From: Pseudomonas arcuscaelestis
Lineage (GTDB): Bacteria; Pseudomonadota; Gammaproteobacteria; Pseudomonadales; Pseudomonadaceae
DNA length: 64,000 nucleotides
Assembly (NCBI RefSeq): GCF_016881005.1
Contig: NZ_JACOPV010000018.1
Location: forward strand, 1 to 64,000
Reading direction: 5' to 3'
The notes beneath the pieces are model-generated. The model was given only the letters and a program-made list of their open reading frames with translations. It was not told where the DNA came from and searched no databases. Shown piece by piece: positions 42,719 through 52,500 of the stretch. The position numbers and the translations under genes were made by a program. Positions within the stretch are counted from its first letter, which is position 1; every line of letters starts with the position of its first letter.

Positions 42719-43153
42719 TCAGGACTGCCCGGTATTGGCCTCCAGCCAGCCCTGCAGAAGCAGGGCGGCGGCAATGGCGTCCACCGGGTTGTCGCGGTAA
42801 CTGCCACGCTGGCCGCCGCGGGCCATCCGTTCGCCCTTGGCTTCGAAGGTGGTCAGGCGTTCGTCGTGGGTATGCACAGGCAGGTTGAAGCGGCCGTTCA
42901 GGCGCCGGGCGAACTTTTCGGCGCGGGCACTCATTTCGCTGGGGGTGCCGTCCATGTTCAACGGCAGGCCAACGACGATGGCATCGGGTTGCCATTCCTT
43001 TATCAGTTTTTCGACCTGGGCCCAGTCCGGTGCACCGTTTTGGGCTTTGAGGGTACACAGCTCGCGGGCCTGGCCGGTAATCACCTGGCCAACCGCAACG
43101 CCGATCTGCTTGGTGCCGTAGTCAAAGCCCAGCAGTAGTCGCAACTCTGCCAT
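42719..43153 (-). CDS. ruvX: Holliday junction resolvase-like RuvX (YqgF)
   Basis: RuvX/YqgF is an RNase-H-fold protein needed for 16S/pre-rRNA 5' processing and proposed as a resolvase. The 144-residue product has the first acidic motif LLLGFDYGTKQIGVAVGQ and the central IVVGLPLNMDGTPSEMS. The helix block FARRLNGRFNLPVHTHDERL and the late Asp region PVDAIAAALLLQGWL complete the fold. Its start shares one base with the algH stop (TGATG), showing coupling. pyrR begins 54 bases downstream. Confidence 0.93.
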   Translation of the reverse strand: MAELRLLLGFDYGTKQIGVAVGQVITGQARELCTLKAQNGAPDWAQVEKLIKEWQPDAIVVGLPLNMDGTPSEMSARAEKFARRLNGRFNLPVHTHDERLTTFEAKGERMARGGQRGSYRDNPVDAIAAALLLQGWLEANTGQS

Positions 43154-43722
43154 CAGGCGTGCCCCGCCTGGCTGGTGAGCAGGCTCAGGTTGATGCCCAG
43201 GCTTGCCGCTGCCGCCGCGAGACGCTGCTCACAGGCCATGCCGAAAATGATCTCGGGGTCGAACGGGCAGTTCAGCCAGGCGTTGTCGGCCAGTTCTGCT
43301 TCCAACTGACCGGCTTCCCAACCTGCATAACCGAGGGTAATCAAGCTCTGTTTGGGGCCCAGTCCATCAGCGATGGCGAAAAGCACATCCTGTGAGGTGC
43401 TCAGCGACAGACCGTCCAGTTCGACAGTGGCCTGAAAGCTCTTGTCAGAGGTGTGCAGAACAAAACCGCGGTCGGTCTGTACCGGGCCGCCCATGTAAAT
43501 GGGTATGTGGGTACAGCTGGCAGGCGGCTCGGTGTCCGGGCGCAACTGTTCGAGAATATCGGCCAGATTCAGTTCCTGAGGCCGATTGACCACCAGCCCC
43601 ATCGCACCATTGGCGTTGTGCTCGACGATGTAGGTCAAAGTATGCGCGAAATGCGGATCAGCCATATGTGGCATGGCGATCAGGAACTGATGCTTGAGGT
43701 AACTCGGGCTGAGGTTTTTCAT
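43153..43722 (-). CDS. algH: YqgE/AlgH family protein
   Basis: The 189-residue protein belongs to the YqgE/AlgH family. It shows HQFLIAMPHMADPHFAHTLT, EHNANGAMGLVVNRPQELNL, the PIYMGGPVQTDRGFVLH block and ITLGYAGWEAGQLEAEL. AlgH was first described as a regulator of alginate in P. aeruginosa, but its biochemical function is not settled. ATG at 43722 (MKNLSPSYLKHQF) is preferred to an ATG 12 codons upstream because the family begins there. It is tightly linked to ruvX, the common order in gammaproteobacteria. Confidence 0.92.
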   Translation of the reverse strand: MKNLSPSYLKHQFLIAMPHMADPHFAHTLTYIVEHNANGAMGLVVNRPQELNLADILEQLRPDTEPPASCTHIPIYMGGPVQTDRGFVLHTSDKSFQATVELDGLSLSTSQDVLFAIADGLGPKQSLITLGYAGWEAGQLEAELADNAWLNCPFDPEIIFGMACEQRLAAAAASLGINLSLLTSQAGHA

Positions 43723-43784
43723 GGTTGATAGTGTGGCGGTGAGGGGGCGGGCTGACAAGCCTGTTTGTGTGGGTACCCGCGGGC

Positions 43785-44690
43785 TCAGTTGCTGGACAGG
43801 CGGTCGCCACGGGCAAAGCGCCAGGTGCGGATGATTTCCAGGCGGTCGATGTCGGCCAGATCGCCGGTGAACGGGGCAAAGGGTGCCGCCAGGCGGACGA
43901 TGCGCTGTGCTGCCTGGTCGAGCAAGGGTTGCCCGGAAGACTCCAGTACCAGTACCTCATAGAGCGAGCCGTCACGGTTGATCGAGACCATTAGCCGCAG
44001 GTTGCCGTAGATCTGTTGGCGACGGGCTTCATCGGGGTAGTTGAGGTTGCCGATGCGCTCGACCTTCTTGCGCCATTCGTCTTTGTACCAGGCACCTTTG
44101 TCGCGCATGGTCGATGCGGCGTTCAGGCGGTGGATGCGAGGGCGCTTGGCATACAGCTGCTGTTCGTTGGAAAGCTCGGCTTCGAGGCTGGCAATCTGGC
44201 TGGACAACTGCGAGCTGTCGAAGTCCGGGGTCGCTGCCTTGGGTTTTGGCTGTGGCTTGGCTTCTTTTGGTCGGGTTTCGACTTTTTGTGGCTTAGGCGC
44301 CTTGGTGGTGACCACGGCCTTGGGCGGCGTCGGTTGAGGCTGCACTTCAGGCTTGGCGGCGGGCGGCGGCGTTACCTTGTTGATCTTGCTGTCCTGGAAC
44401 GGCGCCACCTCGGTGGTTTTGGGTACTGCTTTCTTGTCCAGCGTGCCGCTGCCCTGTTGGTTGTCCTGGGCAAGATAGTCGGCCTTGGCCGGCGCCTTCT
44501 CGCTTTTGAACGTAGCCAGGGTGATTTCCATGGTGCGGCGGATTTCTTCTGGCTTGGCGAAGGAAAAACCCAGGCCAAGAATCAGTGCCAGGTGCACCAG
44601 GGCGGCCAGAAACAGGGTAAAGCCGAGCCGATCCGCCGCACGAATGCGGGGCGGAGTGAAGTCGGCAGGGATGTCAGCAGGCAGCGTCAT
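43785..44690 (-). CDS. tonB: Energy transducer TonB
   Basis: TonB couples the proton-motive force from ExbB/ExbD to outer-membrane receptors. The 301-residue product has an N-terminal membrane helix (LGFTLFLAALVHLALILGLG) with the conserved His. A Pro/Lys-rich periplasmic spacer spans about 90-160 (PKPQKVETRPKEAKPQPKPK). The C-terminal TonB domain begins about 220 (YPDEARRQQIYGNLRLMVSI) and includes EVLVLESSGQPLLDQAAQR. ATG at 44690 is chosen; a GTG six codons upstream is possible. No exbB or exbD lies nearby, so this may be one of several TonB proteins. It follows gshB on the same strand. Confidence 0.9.
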   Translation of the reverse strand: MTLPADIPADFTPPRIRAADRLGFTLFLAALVHLALILGLGFSFAKPEEIRRTMEITLATFKSEKAPAKADYLAQDNQQGSGTLDKKAVPKTTEVAPFQDSKINKVTPPPAAKPEVQPQPTPPKAVVTTKAPKPQKVETRPKEAKPQPKPKAATPDFDSSQLSSQIASLEAELSNEQQLYAKRPRIHRLNAASTMRDKGAWYKDEWRKKVERIGNLNYPDEARRQQIYGNLRLMVSINRDGSLYEVLVLESSGQPLLDQAAQRIVRLAAPFAPFTGDLADIDRLEIIRTWRFARGDRLSSN

Positions 44691-44799
44691 CAGGTATCCA
44701 GCAACCACTAGGCCGGGGCGAAACCGGCAGGGTGGGTGCGCAGGTCAAAAAAACGACCGGCATGATAACCCACTCTGCGCGGTTGCTTTGCGTCGGCTG

Positions 44800-45753
44800 T
44801 CAGCGCGCCTTGAGCTTGCGATCAATGGCATCCATCAACTGCACGCCGATGCGGGTGCCGAAGGCGTTGTCGATTTCACGGATGCAGGTCGGGCTGGTGA
44901 CGTTGATTTCGGTCAGGTGCTCACCGATAACGTCCAGGCCAACGAACAGCAGGCCTTTCTCACGCAGGGTAGGGCCGACCTGCTCAGCAATCCAGCGATC
45001 GCGATCGGTCAATGGCCGGGCTTCGCCACGGCCGCCAGCGGCCAGGTTGCCACGGGTTTCACCGCTGGCCGGGATGCGCGCCAGGCAGTAAGGCACAGGT
45101 TCGCCGTCGATCATCAGGATGCGCTTGTCACCATCCTTGATCGCTGGCAGGTAGGCTTGCGCCATGATCTGCTGGGCGCCAAGGGCTGTCAGGGTTTCAA
45201 GGATCACCGAGAGGTTCGGGTCGCCCACGCGGTGGCGGAAAATCGAGGTGCCGCCCATGCCGTCCAGTGGTTTGAGGATGACATCACCGTGTTCGGCGGC
45301 AAACTCGCGGATGATGTCCGGGCGACGGCTGACCAGGGTAGGTGGCGTGCACTGTGGGAAAAGCGTGGCGAACAGCTTTTCGTTGCAGTCGCGCAGGCTC
45401 TGTGGACGGTTGACCACCAGTACGCCAGCAGCTTCGGCCTGTTCCAGCAGATAAGTGCTGTAGACGAACTCCATGTCGAAGGGCGGGTCCTTGCGCATCA
45501 GGATTACATCCAGATCGCTCAAGGCGCAGTCTTGCTCGTCTTCCAGCTCGAACCAGTGCTGCGGGTCAGCAAACACTTTCAGCGCGCGCATCCGCGCACG
45601 GGCCTGGCCCTGGCCTTGGTAGAGGTCCTGCTGCTCCATATAGAACAACGACCAGCCGCGCTCCTGGGCGGCAAGCAGCATGGCCAGCGAGCTGTCCTTT
45701 TTATAGGAGATGCGCGCAATGGGGTCCATGACAATACCGAGGCGAACGCTCAT
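44800..45753 (-). CDS. gshB: Glutathione synthetase GshB
   Basis: GshB joins gamma-glutamylcysteine and glycine with ATP to make glutathione. The 317-residue ATP-grasp enzyme shows IVMDPIARISYKKDSSLAML, VLVVNRPQSLRDCNEKLFAT and KPLDGMGGTSIFRHRVGDPN. It also has YCLARIPASGETRGNLAAGG and the metal site GLDVIGEHLTEINVTSPTCI. Length matches the E. coli and Pseudomonas enzymes. It is transcribed away from pilG across a 312-base gap. Confidence 0.96.
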   Translation of the reverse strand: MSVRLGIVMDPIARISYKKDSSLAMLLAAQERGWSLFYMEQQDLYQGQGQARARMRALKVFADPQHWFELEDEQDCALSDLDVILMRKDPPFDMEFVYSTYLLEQAEAAGVLVVNRPQSLRDCNEKLFATLFPQCTPPTLVSRRPDIIREFAAEHGDVILKPLDGMGGTSIFRHRVGDPNLSVILETLTALGAQQIMAQAYLPAIKDGDKRILMIDGEPVPYCLARIPASGETRGNLAAGGRGEARPLTDRDRWIAEQVGPTLREKGLLFVGLDVIGEHLTEINVTSPTCIREIDNAFGTRIGVQLMDAIDRKLKAR

Positions 45754-46065
45754 GGGCTATATCCTCTCAGCGGCGTTGGGCCGCGTTGGCTCAAATGAAA
45801 AGTGGCGTCAGGGTGGCGCTCGCGGCGCTGGCGGTCAAGGGAAAAACGCATCCTGGGCGGCCCTGCGGCCAGCGCTGATGCAGGCCGATGGAATGCACCC
45901 CCAGAGTATGCTAAAAAGGCCTGGCACGTGGCCTGCACGGGCCTCTCCAGCTGCAAGCCACAAGCCGCCAGTTGCAAGAAAAAGCATGCCGCGTAAACCT
46001 GCTTATTCTTGCCGCTTGAATCTTGTAGCTTGCCGCTCATAGCGAGCAGCGATGGTAGAGCAATT
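45754..46065. other. Divergent gap gshB-pilG with repeat and promoter candidates
   Basis: This 312-base gap holds no convincing gene. It contains a CAAGCT-type repeat at 45948-46039. Upstream of it, CTGGCACGTGGCCTGC at 45921-45936 has GG and GC exactly ten bases apart and a perfect TGGCACG, so it resembles a sigma-54 promoter directed at pilG, with a weaker -12 (CTGC). Promoters for gshB and pilG should both lie here. Confidence 0.45.
45948..46039. repeat. CAAGCT-type repeat before pilG
   Basis: AGCTGCAAGCCACAAGCCGC on the left and GAATCTTGTAGCTTGCCGCT on the right match the arms of the element at 37675-37747. The copy is more degenerate, with a longer centre. It lies just before the pilG start. 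Confidence 0.5.
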
Positions 46066-46476
46066 ATGGAACAGCCCCGCGCGGCACTCAAAGTGATGGT
46101 GATCGATGACTCCAAGACGATTCGCCGCACCGCTCAAATGCTGCTCAGTGAAGTAGGGTGCGAGGTCATCACGGCCACCGACGGCTTCGACGCCCTGGCC
46201 AAGATTGTCGACCAGCACCCACAAATCATTTTTGTCGATGTACTGATGCCGCGACTCGATGGTTACCAGACTTGCGCCTTGATCAAGCACAACAGCGCCT
46301 TCAAGGATACGCCAGTGATTCTCCTGTCTTCACGCGACGGCTTGTTCGACAAGGCCAGGGGTCGCGTGGTTGGCTCTGATCTATTTTTGACCAAACCTTT
46401 CAGCAAGGAAGAGCTGCTGGATGCAATCAGGGCCCATGTGCCCGGGTTCGCCGCAGAAGAACAACACGCACCCTGA
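46066..46476 (+). CDS. pilG: Chemotaxis-type response regulator PilG
   Basis: PilG is a single-domain receiver phosphorylated by ChpA that promotes type IV pilus extension and twitching in P. aeruginosa. The 136-residue product has MVIDDSKTIRR, the phospho-acceptor Asp in IIFVDVLMPRLDG, the Ser/Thr switch in VILLSSRDG and Lys in FLTKPFSKEE. ATG at 46066 gives the family start. A frame open from 46009 is not supported. It is the first gene of pilG-H-I-J-chpA-chpC, all on plus with short gaps. Confidence 0.93.
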   Translation: MEQPRAALKVMVIDDSKTIRRTAQMLLSEVGCEVITATDGFDALAKIVDQHPQIIFVDVLMPRLDGYQTCALIKHNSAFKDTPVILLSSRDGLFDKARGRVVGSDLFLTKPFSKEELLDAIRAHVPGFAAEEQHAP

Positions 46477-46521
46477 CGCCGCGCCCCGGCAGCAGCGTCC
46501 ATTCCTTTGATGGGGAACAGC

Positions 46522-46887
46522 ATGGCTCGAGTTCTGATCGTCGACGATTCGCCGACTGAAATGTACAAATTGACCGGAATGCTCGAAAAGCACGGGCATC
46601 AAGTGCTCAAGGCTGAGAACGGCGCCGACGGCGTGGCCCTGGCCACCCAGGAGAAGCCCGATGCAGTGCTGATGGACATCGTCATGCCCGGCGTGAACGG
46701 CTTCCAGGCAACTCGCCAGCTCAGCAAGAGCCCGGAGACCGCCAGTATCCCAGTCATTATCGTCACCACCAAGGATCAGGAAACCGACAAGGTCTGGGGC
46801 AAGCGCCAGGGCGCCAGTGACTACCTGACCAAACCTGTGGATGAAGAGACGCTGATCAAGGTACTCAACGGCGTCCTCAAAGGTTGA
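46522..46887 (+). CDS. pilH: Chemotaxis-type response regulator PilH
   Basis: PilH is the second CheY-like receiver of the Chp system. In P. aeruginosa it opposes PilG, acting in retraction or as a phosphate sink. The 121-residue product begins MARVLIVDDSPTEMYKLTGM, with the acceptor Asp in AVLMDIVMPGVNGF, switch Thr in VIIVTTKDQ and Lys in YLTKPVDEETL. ATG at 46522 matches the family. ATG/TTG codons 4-5 positions upstream are alternatives. pilI begins 11 bases after its stop. Confidence 0.93.
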   Translation: MARVLIVDDSPTEMYKLTGMLEKHGHQVLKAENGADGVALATQEKPDAVLMDIVMPGVNGFQATRQLSKSPETASIPVIIVTTKDQETDKVWGKRQGASDYLTKPVDEETLIKVLNGVLKG

Positions 46888-46898
46888 TTACCCAGGCG

Positions 46899-47438
46899 AT
46901 GGGCGAGTCGCTGACAGCCTTCGAACTGCTGCTGGACATCGACCGGCGCTGCCGGCTGCTGGCGGCTGACCTGCCCCTGCAGGAAACCCACCTGCAGAGC
47001 TGGAGCGGTATTGGCTTTCGTATCGGCGACCAGTGGTTCGTTGCGCCGATGGGGGAGGTCGCCGAGGTTTTGCACGAGCCGCGCCTGAGCCGAATTCCTG
47101 GGGTCAAACCGTGGGTCAGCGGAGTGGCCAACCTGCGCGGGCGCCTGCTGCCGGTCATGGACTTGTGCGGTTTCTTCGGCCTCGGCTTGTCGGCCCCGCG
47201 CAAACAGCGGCGGGTCCTGGTGCTCGATCATGAGGAGCTGTTTGCTGGGTTGCTGGTCGACGAAGTGCTTGGCTTGCAGCATTTCCCGTTGCACAGCCTG
47301 GAGCTTTCACCACCCACACCCTTGCTCAGCGGCGCGGCGCCTTATGTCCAGGGTCATTTCCAGCGGCAACGCTGCTGGGCCATTTTCAGCCCGCTGGCCC
47401 TGGCCCAGGCGCCGGGTTTTCTTGACGTGGCGTTGTAA
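46899..47438 (+). CDS. pilI: CheW-like adaptor PilI
   Basis: PilI couples the receptor PilJ to the kinase ChpA. The 179-residue CheW-domain protein shows LLDIDRRCRLLAADLPLQET, the GIGFRIGDQWFVAPMGEVAE strand pair and PGVKPWVSGVANLRGRLLPV. ATG at 46899 is chosen because the family starts a few residues before TAFELLLDIDRR. A TTG at 46884 would add five residues. It is followed closely by pilJ. Confidence 0.92.
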   Translation: MGESLTAFELLLDIDRRCRLLAADLPLQETHLQSWSGIGFRIGDQWFVAPMGEVAEVLHEPRLSRIPGVKPWVSGVANLRGRLLPVMDLCGFFGLGLSAPRKQRRVLVLDHEELFAGLLVDEVLGLQHFPLHSLELSPPTPLLSGAAPYVQGHFQRQRCWAIFSPLALAQAPGFLDVAL

Positions 47439-47453
47439 AGGATTGCCAGATTC

Positions 47454-49499
47454 GTGACCAAGACCACTCCGGCTACTTCAACCCAAGGCTCGCGCAGCAG
47501 CGCCCGGATCGCGGCGTTGTTCGTCGTGTTGATCCTGTCGATCATCTTGCTGTTCGCCAACTTCGCCTACCTCAACACCCAGGCCAATTACGACAAGCAG
47601 TACATTGGTCATGCGGGTGAGCTGCGGGTGCTGTCCCAGCGTATCGCCAAGAACGCCACCGAGGCTGCGGCCGGTAAGGCACGGGCGTTTCGCCTGCTTA
47701 GCGAGGCACGTAACGACTTCGACCAGCGCTGGGGCTACCTGAAAAAAGGCGATGCCAGCACCGGCTTGCCTCCTGCGCCGCCGGCCGTACGCAATGAAAT
47801 GGATTCGGTGCTGCGCGACTGGGAAGGCCTGCGTAAAAACACCGACACCATTTTGGCCAGCGAACAAACCGTGCTGTCGTTGCACCAGGTCGCCGCCACG
47901 CTGGCCGAAACCGTGCCGCAGCTTCAGGTTGAGTACGAGAAGGTCGTCGAAATATTGCTGCGCAGCGGCGCACCGGCCAATCAGGTGGCAGTGGCGCAGC
48001 GTCAATCGTTGCTTGCCGAGCGTATTCTCGGTTCGGTGAATACGGTTTTGGCCGGTGACGAAAATGCAGTGCAGGCGGCCGATGCATTCGGTCGCGATGC
48101 CAGCCGTTTCGGCCAGGTACTCGATGGCATGCTCGGTGGCAATGCGAATATCCAGATCACCCGCGTGCAGGACCCGGATGCTCGCGCCCGTTTGGCGGAA
48201 ATTGCCGAGTTGTTCCAGTTCGTCGCCGGTTCGGTGGATGAGATTCTCGAAACCTCGCCGGAACTGTTTAGGGTGCGTGAGGCTGCCGGTAATATTTTCA
48301 ACCAGTCGCAAACCTTGCTGGATGAAGCGTCGCGCCTGACCAACGGTTTGGAAAACCTCGCCAGTGGACGCACCCTCGATACCGTGGGCGGCTACGTGCT
48401 GGGCTTGCTGGCCCTGGCTTCGATCATCCTGATCGGCCTGGTGATGGTCCGTGAGACTCACCGGCAATTGCGTGAAACCGCGCAGATGAACGAGCGCAAC
48501 CAGCAAGCGATCATGCGTTTGCTTGACGAAATAGAGGACCTGGCTGATGGCGACCTGACCGTGATGGTGTCGGTCACCGAGGATTTTACCGGCGCCATTG
48601 CCGACTCGATCAATTACTCCATCGATCAACTGCGTGATCTGGTTGCTACCATCAACCTCAGTGCCGAAGAGGTGGCCAGCGCCGTGCAGGAAACCCAGAA
48701 CACCGCCCATCAGTTGGCCAAGGCTTCAGAGCATCAGGCCGAGCAGATCAGCGAAGCGTCGGTGGCGGTCGGAGACATGGCCGAATCCATCGACCGGGTT
48801 TCTACCCATGCCTATGAATCGGCCAAGGTTGCCGAGCGTTCCGTTGCCATTGCCAACAAAGGCAACGAGGTGGTGCACAACACCATTCATGGCATGGACA
48901 ACATTCGCGAGCAGATTCAGGACACCGCCAAGCGAATCAAGCGTCTGGGCGAGTCCTCGCAGGAAATCGGCGACATCGTCAGTCTGATCGATGATATTGC
49001 CGACCAGACCAACATCCTCGCCCTCAATGCGGCGATCCAGGCGTCGCTGGCCGGTGAGGCCGGGCGTGGTTTTGCGGTGGTTGCCGATGAAGTCCAGCGC
49101 CTGGCGGAACGTTCGTCTTCGGCCACCCGCCAAATCGAGGCGTTGGTACGTACGATCCAGACCGACACCAACGAGGCGGTGATCTCCATGGAGCAAACCA
49201 CGGCCGAGGTGGTGCGCGGCGCGCGCCTGGCGCAGGATGCCGGCGTAGCCCTGGAGGAAATCGAAGGGGTGTCACAAACACTCGCCGAACTTATCCACAG
49301 TATCTCCGATGCCGCCCAGCTGCAGACCTCATCGGCCGGGCAGATCTCACATACCATGGCAGTGATCCAGCAGATCACTTCGCAGACTTCGGCAGGCTCG
49401 AACGCAACCGCCGAGAGCATCGGCGACCTGGCGCGCATGGCCAGCGAAATGCGGCGCTCGGTGTCCGGTTTCACCCTGCCACCGACGCCGCCAAGTTGA
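47454..49499 (+). CDS. pilJ: Type IV pilus chemoreceptor PilJ
   Basis: PilJ is the receptor of the Chp system and in P. aeruginosa senses surface contact through pili. The 681-residue protein has membrane segments at about 21-40 (LFVVLILSIILLFANFAYL) and 306-326. Between them lies a helical periplasmic region with two PilJ-type modules (LRVLSQRIAKNATEAAAGKA). The cytoplasmic signalling domain carries QTNILALNAAIQASLAGEAG and GFAVVADEVQRLAERS. Length equals P. aeruginosa PilJ within one residue. The start is GTG at 47454. The gene for its usual methyltransferase (pilK) does not follow; chpA does. Confidence 0.94.
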   Translation: MTKTTPATSTQGSRSSARIAALFVVLILSIILLFANFAYLNTQANYDKQYIGHAGELRVLSQRIAKNATEAAAGKARAFRLLSEARNDFDQRWGYLKKGDASTGLPPAPPAVRNEMDSVLRDWEGLRKNTDTILASEQTVLSLHQVAATLAETVPQLQVEYEKVVEILLRSGAPANQVAVAQRQSLLAERILGSVNTVLAGDENAVQAADAFGRDASRFGQVLDGMLGGNANIQITRVQDPDARARLAEIAELFQFVAGSVDEILETSPELFRVREAAGNIFNQSQTLLDEASRLTNGLENLASGRTLDTVGGYVLGLLALASIILIGLVMVRETHRQLRETAQMNERNQQAIMRLLDEIEDLADGDLTVMVSVTEDFTGAIADSINYSIDQLRDLVATINLSAEEVASAVQETQNTAHQLAKASEHQAEQISEASVAVGDMAESIDRVSTHAYESAKVAERSVAIANKGNEVVHNTIHGMDNIREQIQDTAKRIKRLGESSQEIGDIVSLIDDIADQTNILALNAAIQASLAGEAGRGFAVVADEVQRLAERSSSATRQIEALVRTIQTDTNEAVISMEQTTAEVVRGARLAQDAGVALEEIEGVSQTLAELIHSISDAAQLQTSSAGQISHTMAVIQQITSQTSAGSNATAESIGDLARMASEMRRSVSGFTLPPTPPS

Positions 49500-49533
49500 G
49501 CGTGCGCACGTGACCATGGCAACGGGAGCAGAT

Positions 49534-52500
49534 ATGGCTGAGCGGCACGATACGGTGGCCCTGGCCTGGGTCAAGGGCGCCATTGCTGACTGTCTGGCCC
49601 AGGCACGTCTGGCGCTGGAGCATTTTTGCGCCGAGCCTGGCGATGAAGAGGACCTGGTCGGCTTTATTGAAAATCTGCATCAGGTGCGTGGCTGTCTGGT
49701 GATGCTGGAACTCAGTGGTGCCGCACTGCTTGCTGAAGAGCTGAAGCAGTTGGGCGTGGCTCTGCGGGAGAAGCGCGTCACCCAGCGCGGAGAGGCCCTT
49801 GGCGCCTTGTTTCGCGGCCTGGAGCAATTGCCGCTGTATCTGGATCGGCTGCGCAGCGCCCGACGTGACTTGCCATTGGTCGTGTTGCCCGTGCTTAACC
49901 AGCTGCGCGCCGAACGCGGTGTAGAACCGCTGGGCCAGGGCAGCCTTTACGGTACAGCGCCAGTGGCGGCGGAGGAACTGGCCAATCTCGACTTGTCGCT
50001 GGGTTCTTTGCGCGAGCGACTGCAGGCGGGTCCCGACCGCGATGCCTTGCGCTCGGTGGTGGCAGCGCTGTGCGAAGACTTGATGCGGGCCAAGGAGCGT
50101 CTCGACCTGTTTGTGCGCGGCGATCGTCGGCGCCTGGACGACCTGCAACCGTTGCTTGCCCCGCTGCGCCAGATCGCCGACACCCTGGCTGTGCTCAATT
50201 TCAGCCAGCCCCGGCGGGTAATTATCGAACAGGTGCTGGTACTGCAACATCTGGCTCAGGGCCAATGTGCGCCGGACGATGCGCTGTTGATGGATGTCGC
50301 CGGGGCACTGCTGTATGTCGAGGCCACTCTGGCAGGTATGGTCGGCCCGCTGGAACAGCATCCTAGCCAGAGCTCGTTGCCGGGCACCGATCTGGCAGAA
50401 ATCCGCCAGTTGGTCCTCGAAGAAGCGCATTCGGTCTTGCAGCAGGTCAAGGACCAGATCGGCGATTGCCTCGATGCCGGCTGGCAACCTCAACGACTGT
50501 TGGTGCTACCGGGGCTTTTGCAGCAGATCCGCGGGGCGCTGGCGATGCTCATGCTGCCGCGACCCGCGACCTTGTTCGGTCATTGTGGCGAGTACATGCA
50601 CTCCCATATGCTCGGTGCCACGCCACCTGATGCCACAGCGTTGGCGCATCTGGCGGATGCGTTGAGTGCGTGCGAGTGCTATCTGCAATGGTTGATCGCG
50701 GATCCGCAGGCCAACCCCTGGCGCTTTCTCGACGCTGCCCAGGCCAGCCTGGCGGCGCTGGGCTATGCCCCCGAGCCTGAACCCGAGCCTGAAAGGGTTC
50801 AGGGCCAGTCGGCGGCGGTTGAGCCGCAAGTTGTCGATGACGAGTTACGTGAAGTATTCCTTGAAGAAGCCGATGAGTTATTGCCTCAGCTGACTGAACA
50901 ATGGCTGCGCTGGCAGGCGGCCACGAGCGACCGTGATGCCTTGGTAGAGCTGCGCCGCGGCTTGCATACGCTCAAGGGTAGCGGACGCATGGTTGCGGCC
51001 CAAGGTTTGGCAGAGCTGGCCTGGGCGGCGGAGCACTTTCTCAATCGCGTGCTTGAAGGGCGCGTGGAAATCGGCGCTGCACCGCTGGCCAGTTTGCAGC
51101 AAGCCTTGGATTTGATTCCCGGGCTGCTCGCAGCCTTTGCCAGCGGGCAGGTGCAGGCGCCCAAGGATGTCGAGCAGTTAGCATTGCGCCTGCACGCGCT
51201 GGCAATGAACGACGCGCCTCATGAGACCGACAGCAGCGATGCAATTGACCCGCAGTTGTTGGAGATTTTCCGCGCTGAGGCATTGGTTCACCTGGCCAGC
51301 CTCGAGCGTTTTTTGCAGGCTGCCGATCAGCATTTGCCACAACCGGTCAGTGACAGTCTGCAGCGCGCTTTTCACACCCTAAAGGGCAGCGCGGCGATGG
51401 CCGGAGTAACCGCCATCGCCGAGTTGGCTGCTGCGCTCGATCTGCTCGCCCGCGAATTCAAGGCTCATCAACTGGCCTTCGACCTTGAAGAAATTTACCT
51501 CCTGGAAAGCGCCGAGCCCTTGTTGCGTCGCGGCCTTGAGCAGTTGTCCCGCGCGCCCTTGGCACCGATTAACGGCGCCTGGACCCTGATCGAAGAAATC
51601 CATCAAGTGGTTGAGGCGCGTCTGTCGGCCTTGCAGCAGGTACAGAGCAGCGGTGGGCTGATCAAGCGCGATCCGCAACTGATTGCCAGTTTCCTGGCCC
51701 AGGGCATGGACATTCTGCTCGATGCCGAATCGCTGTTACTGCGCTGGCAGGAGCATCCCGGTGAGCGCCAGGAATTGAGCGCATTGCTCGACGAGCTGAC
51801 CACGCTGGGAGAAAGCGCTCACTTGGCTGATCTCTGGCAAGTGGATGAACTGTGCGAAGCGCTGCTGGACCTGTATGGTGCCGTCGAGGAAAGCAGTCTG
51901 GCGGTCAGTGCACGATTTTTCGAGCAGGCGCAGCATGCCCACGAGGCGCTGATCGATATGCTCGACCAGCTTGCCGCCGGTCAAGAGGTAGCCCCACGTC
52001 CGGAGCGCCTGGAGGCGTTGCGTGAGCTGCTCGATGAAGCATTGGCGCCCGATGCTACCGGTTTGATCAGCCATCATGATGGACAGGCTCGGATTGCCGA
52101 CCTTGGCGCCGCTACAGCAGCGCTGTCGCTGGATCCAGCAGTAGTCGAGCTGTTTCTCGAAGAGGCCGGTGATGTGCTGCAAAGCGTCAACCAGGCGCTG
52201 GATCGCTGGTTGGCCGATGCCGACAATGCCTCGGCGCTTTCTTCTTTGCAGCGTGATCTGCACACCCTCAACGGCGGGGCGCAAATGGCCGGTATTGGTG
52301 CGGTCGAAGTGCTCGTCCAAGAGCTTGAGCTGATGTACGAAGGCTTGGTGGATCGACGCTTTGCCTCGTCCCCTGAGTTGTTCGCCTTGCTCAAGCGTAG
52401 TCATGCCAAATTGGCCCGCATGTTCGAGCAGTTGCAGGCCGGCCAATCGACTTCTACAACCGTTGAGCTGCTGGCAGCGCTGCGTGAGTATCGCCACAGT

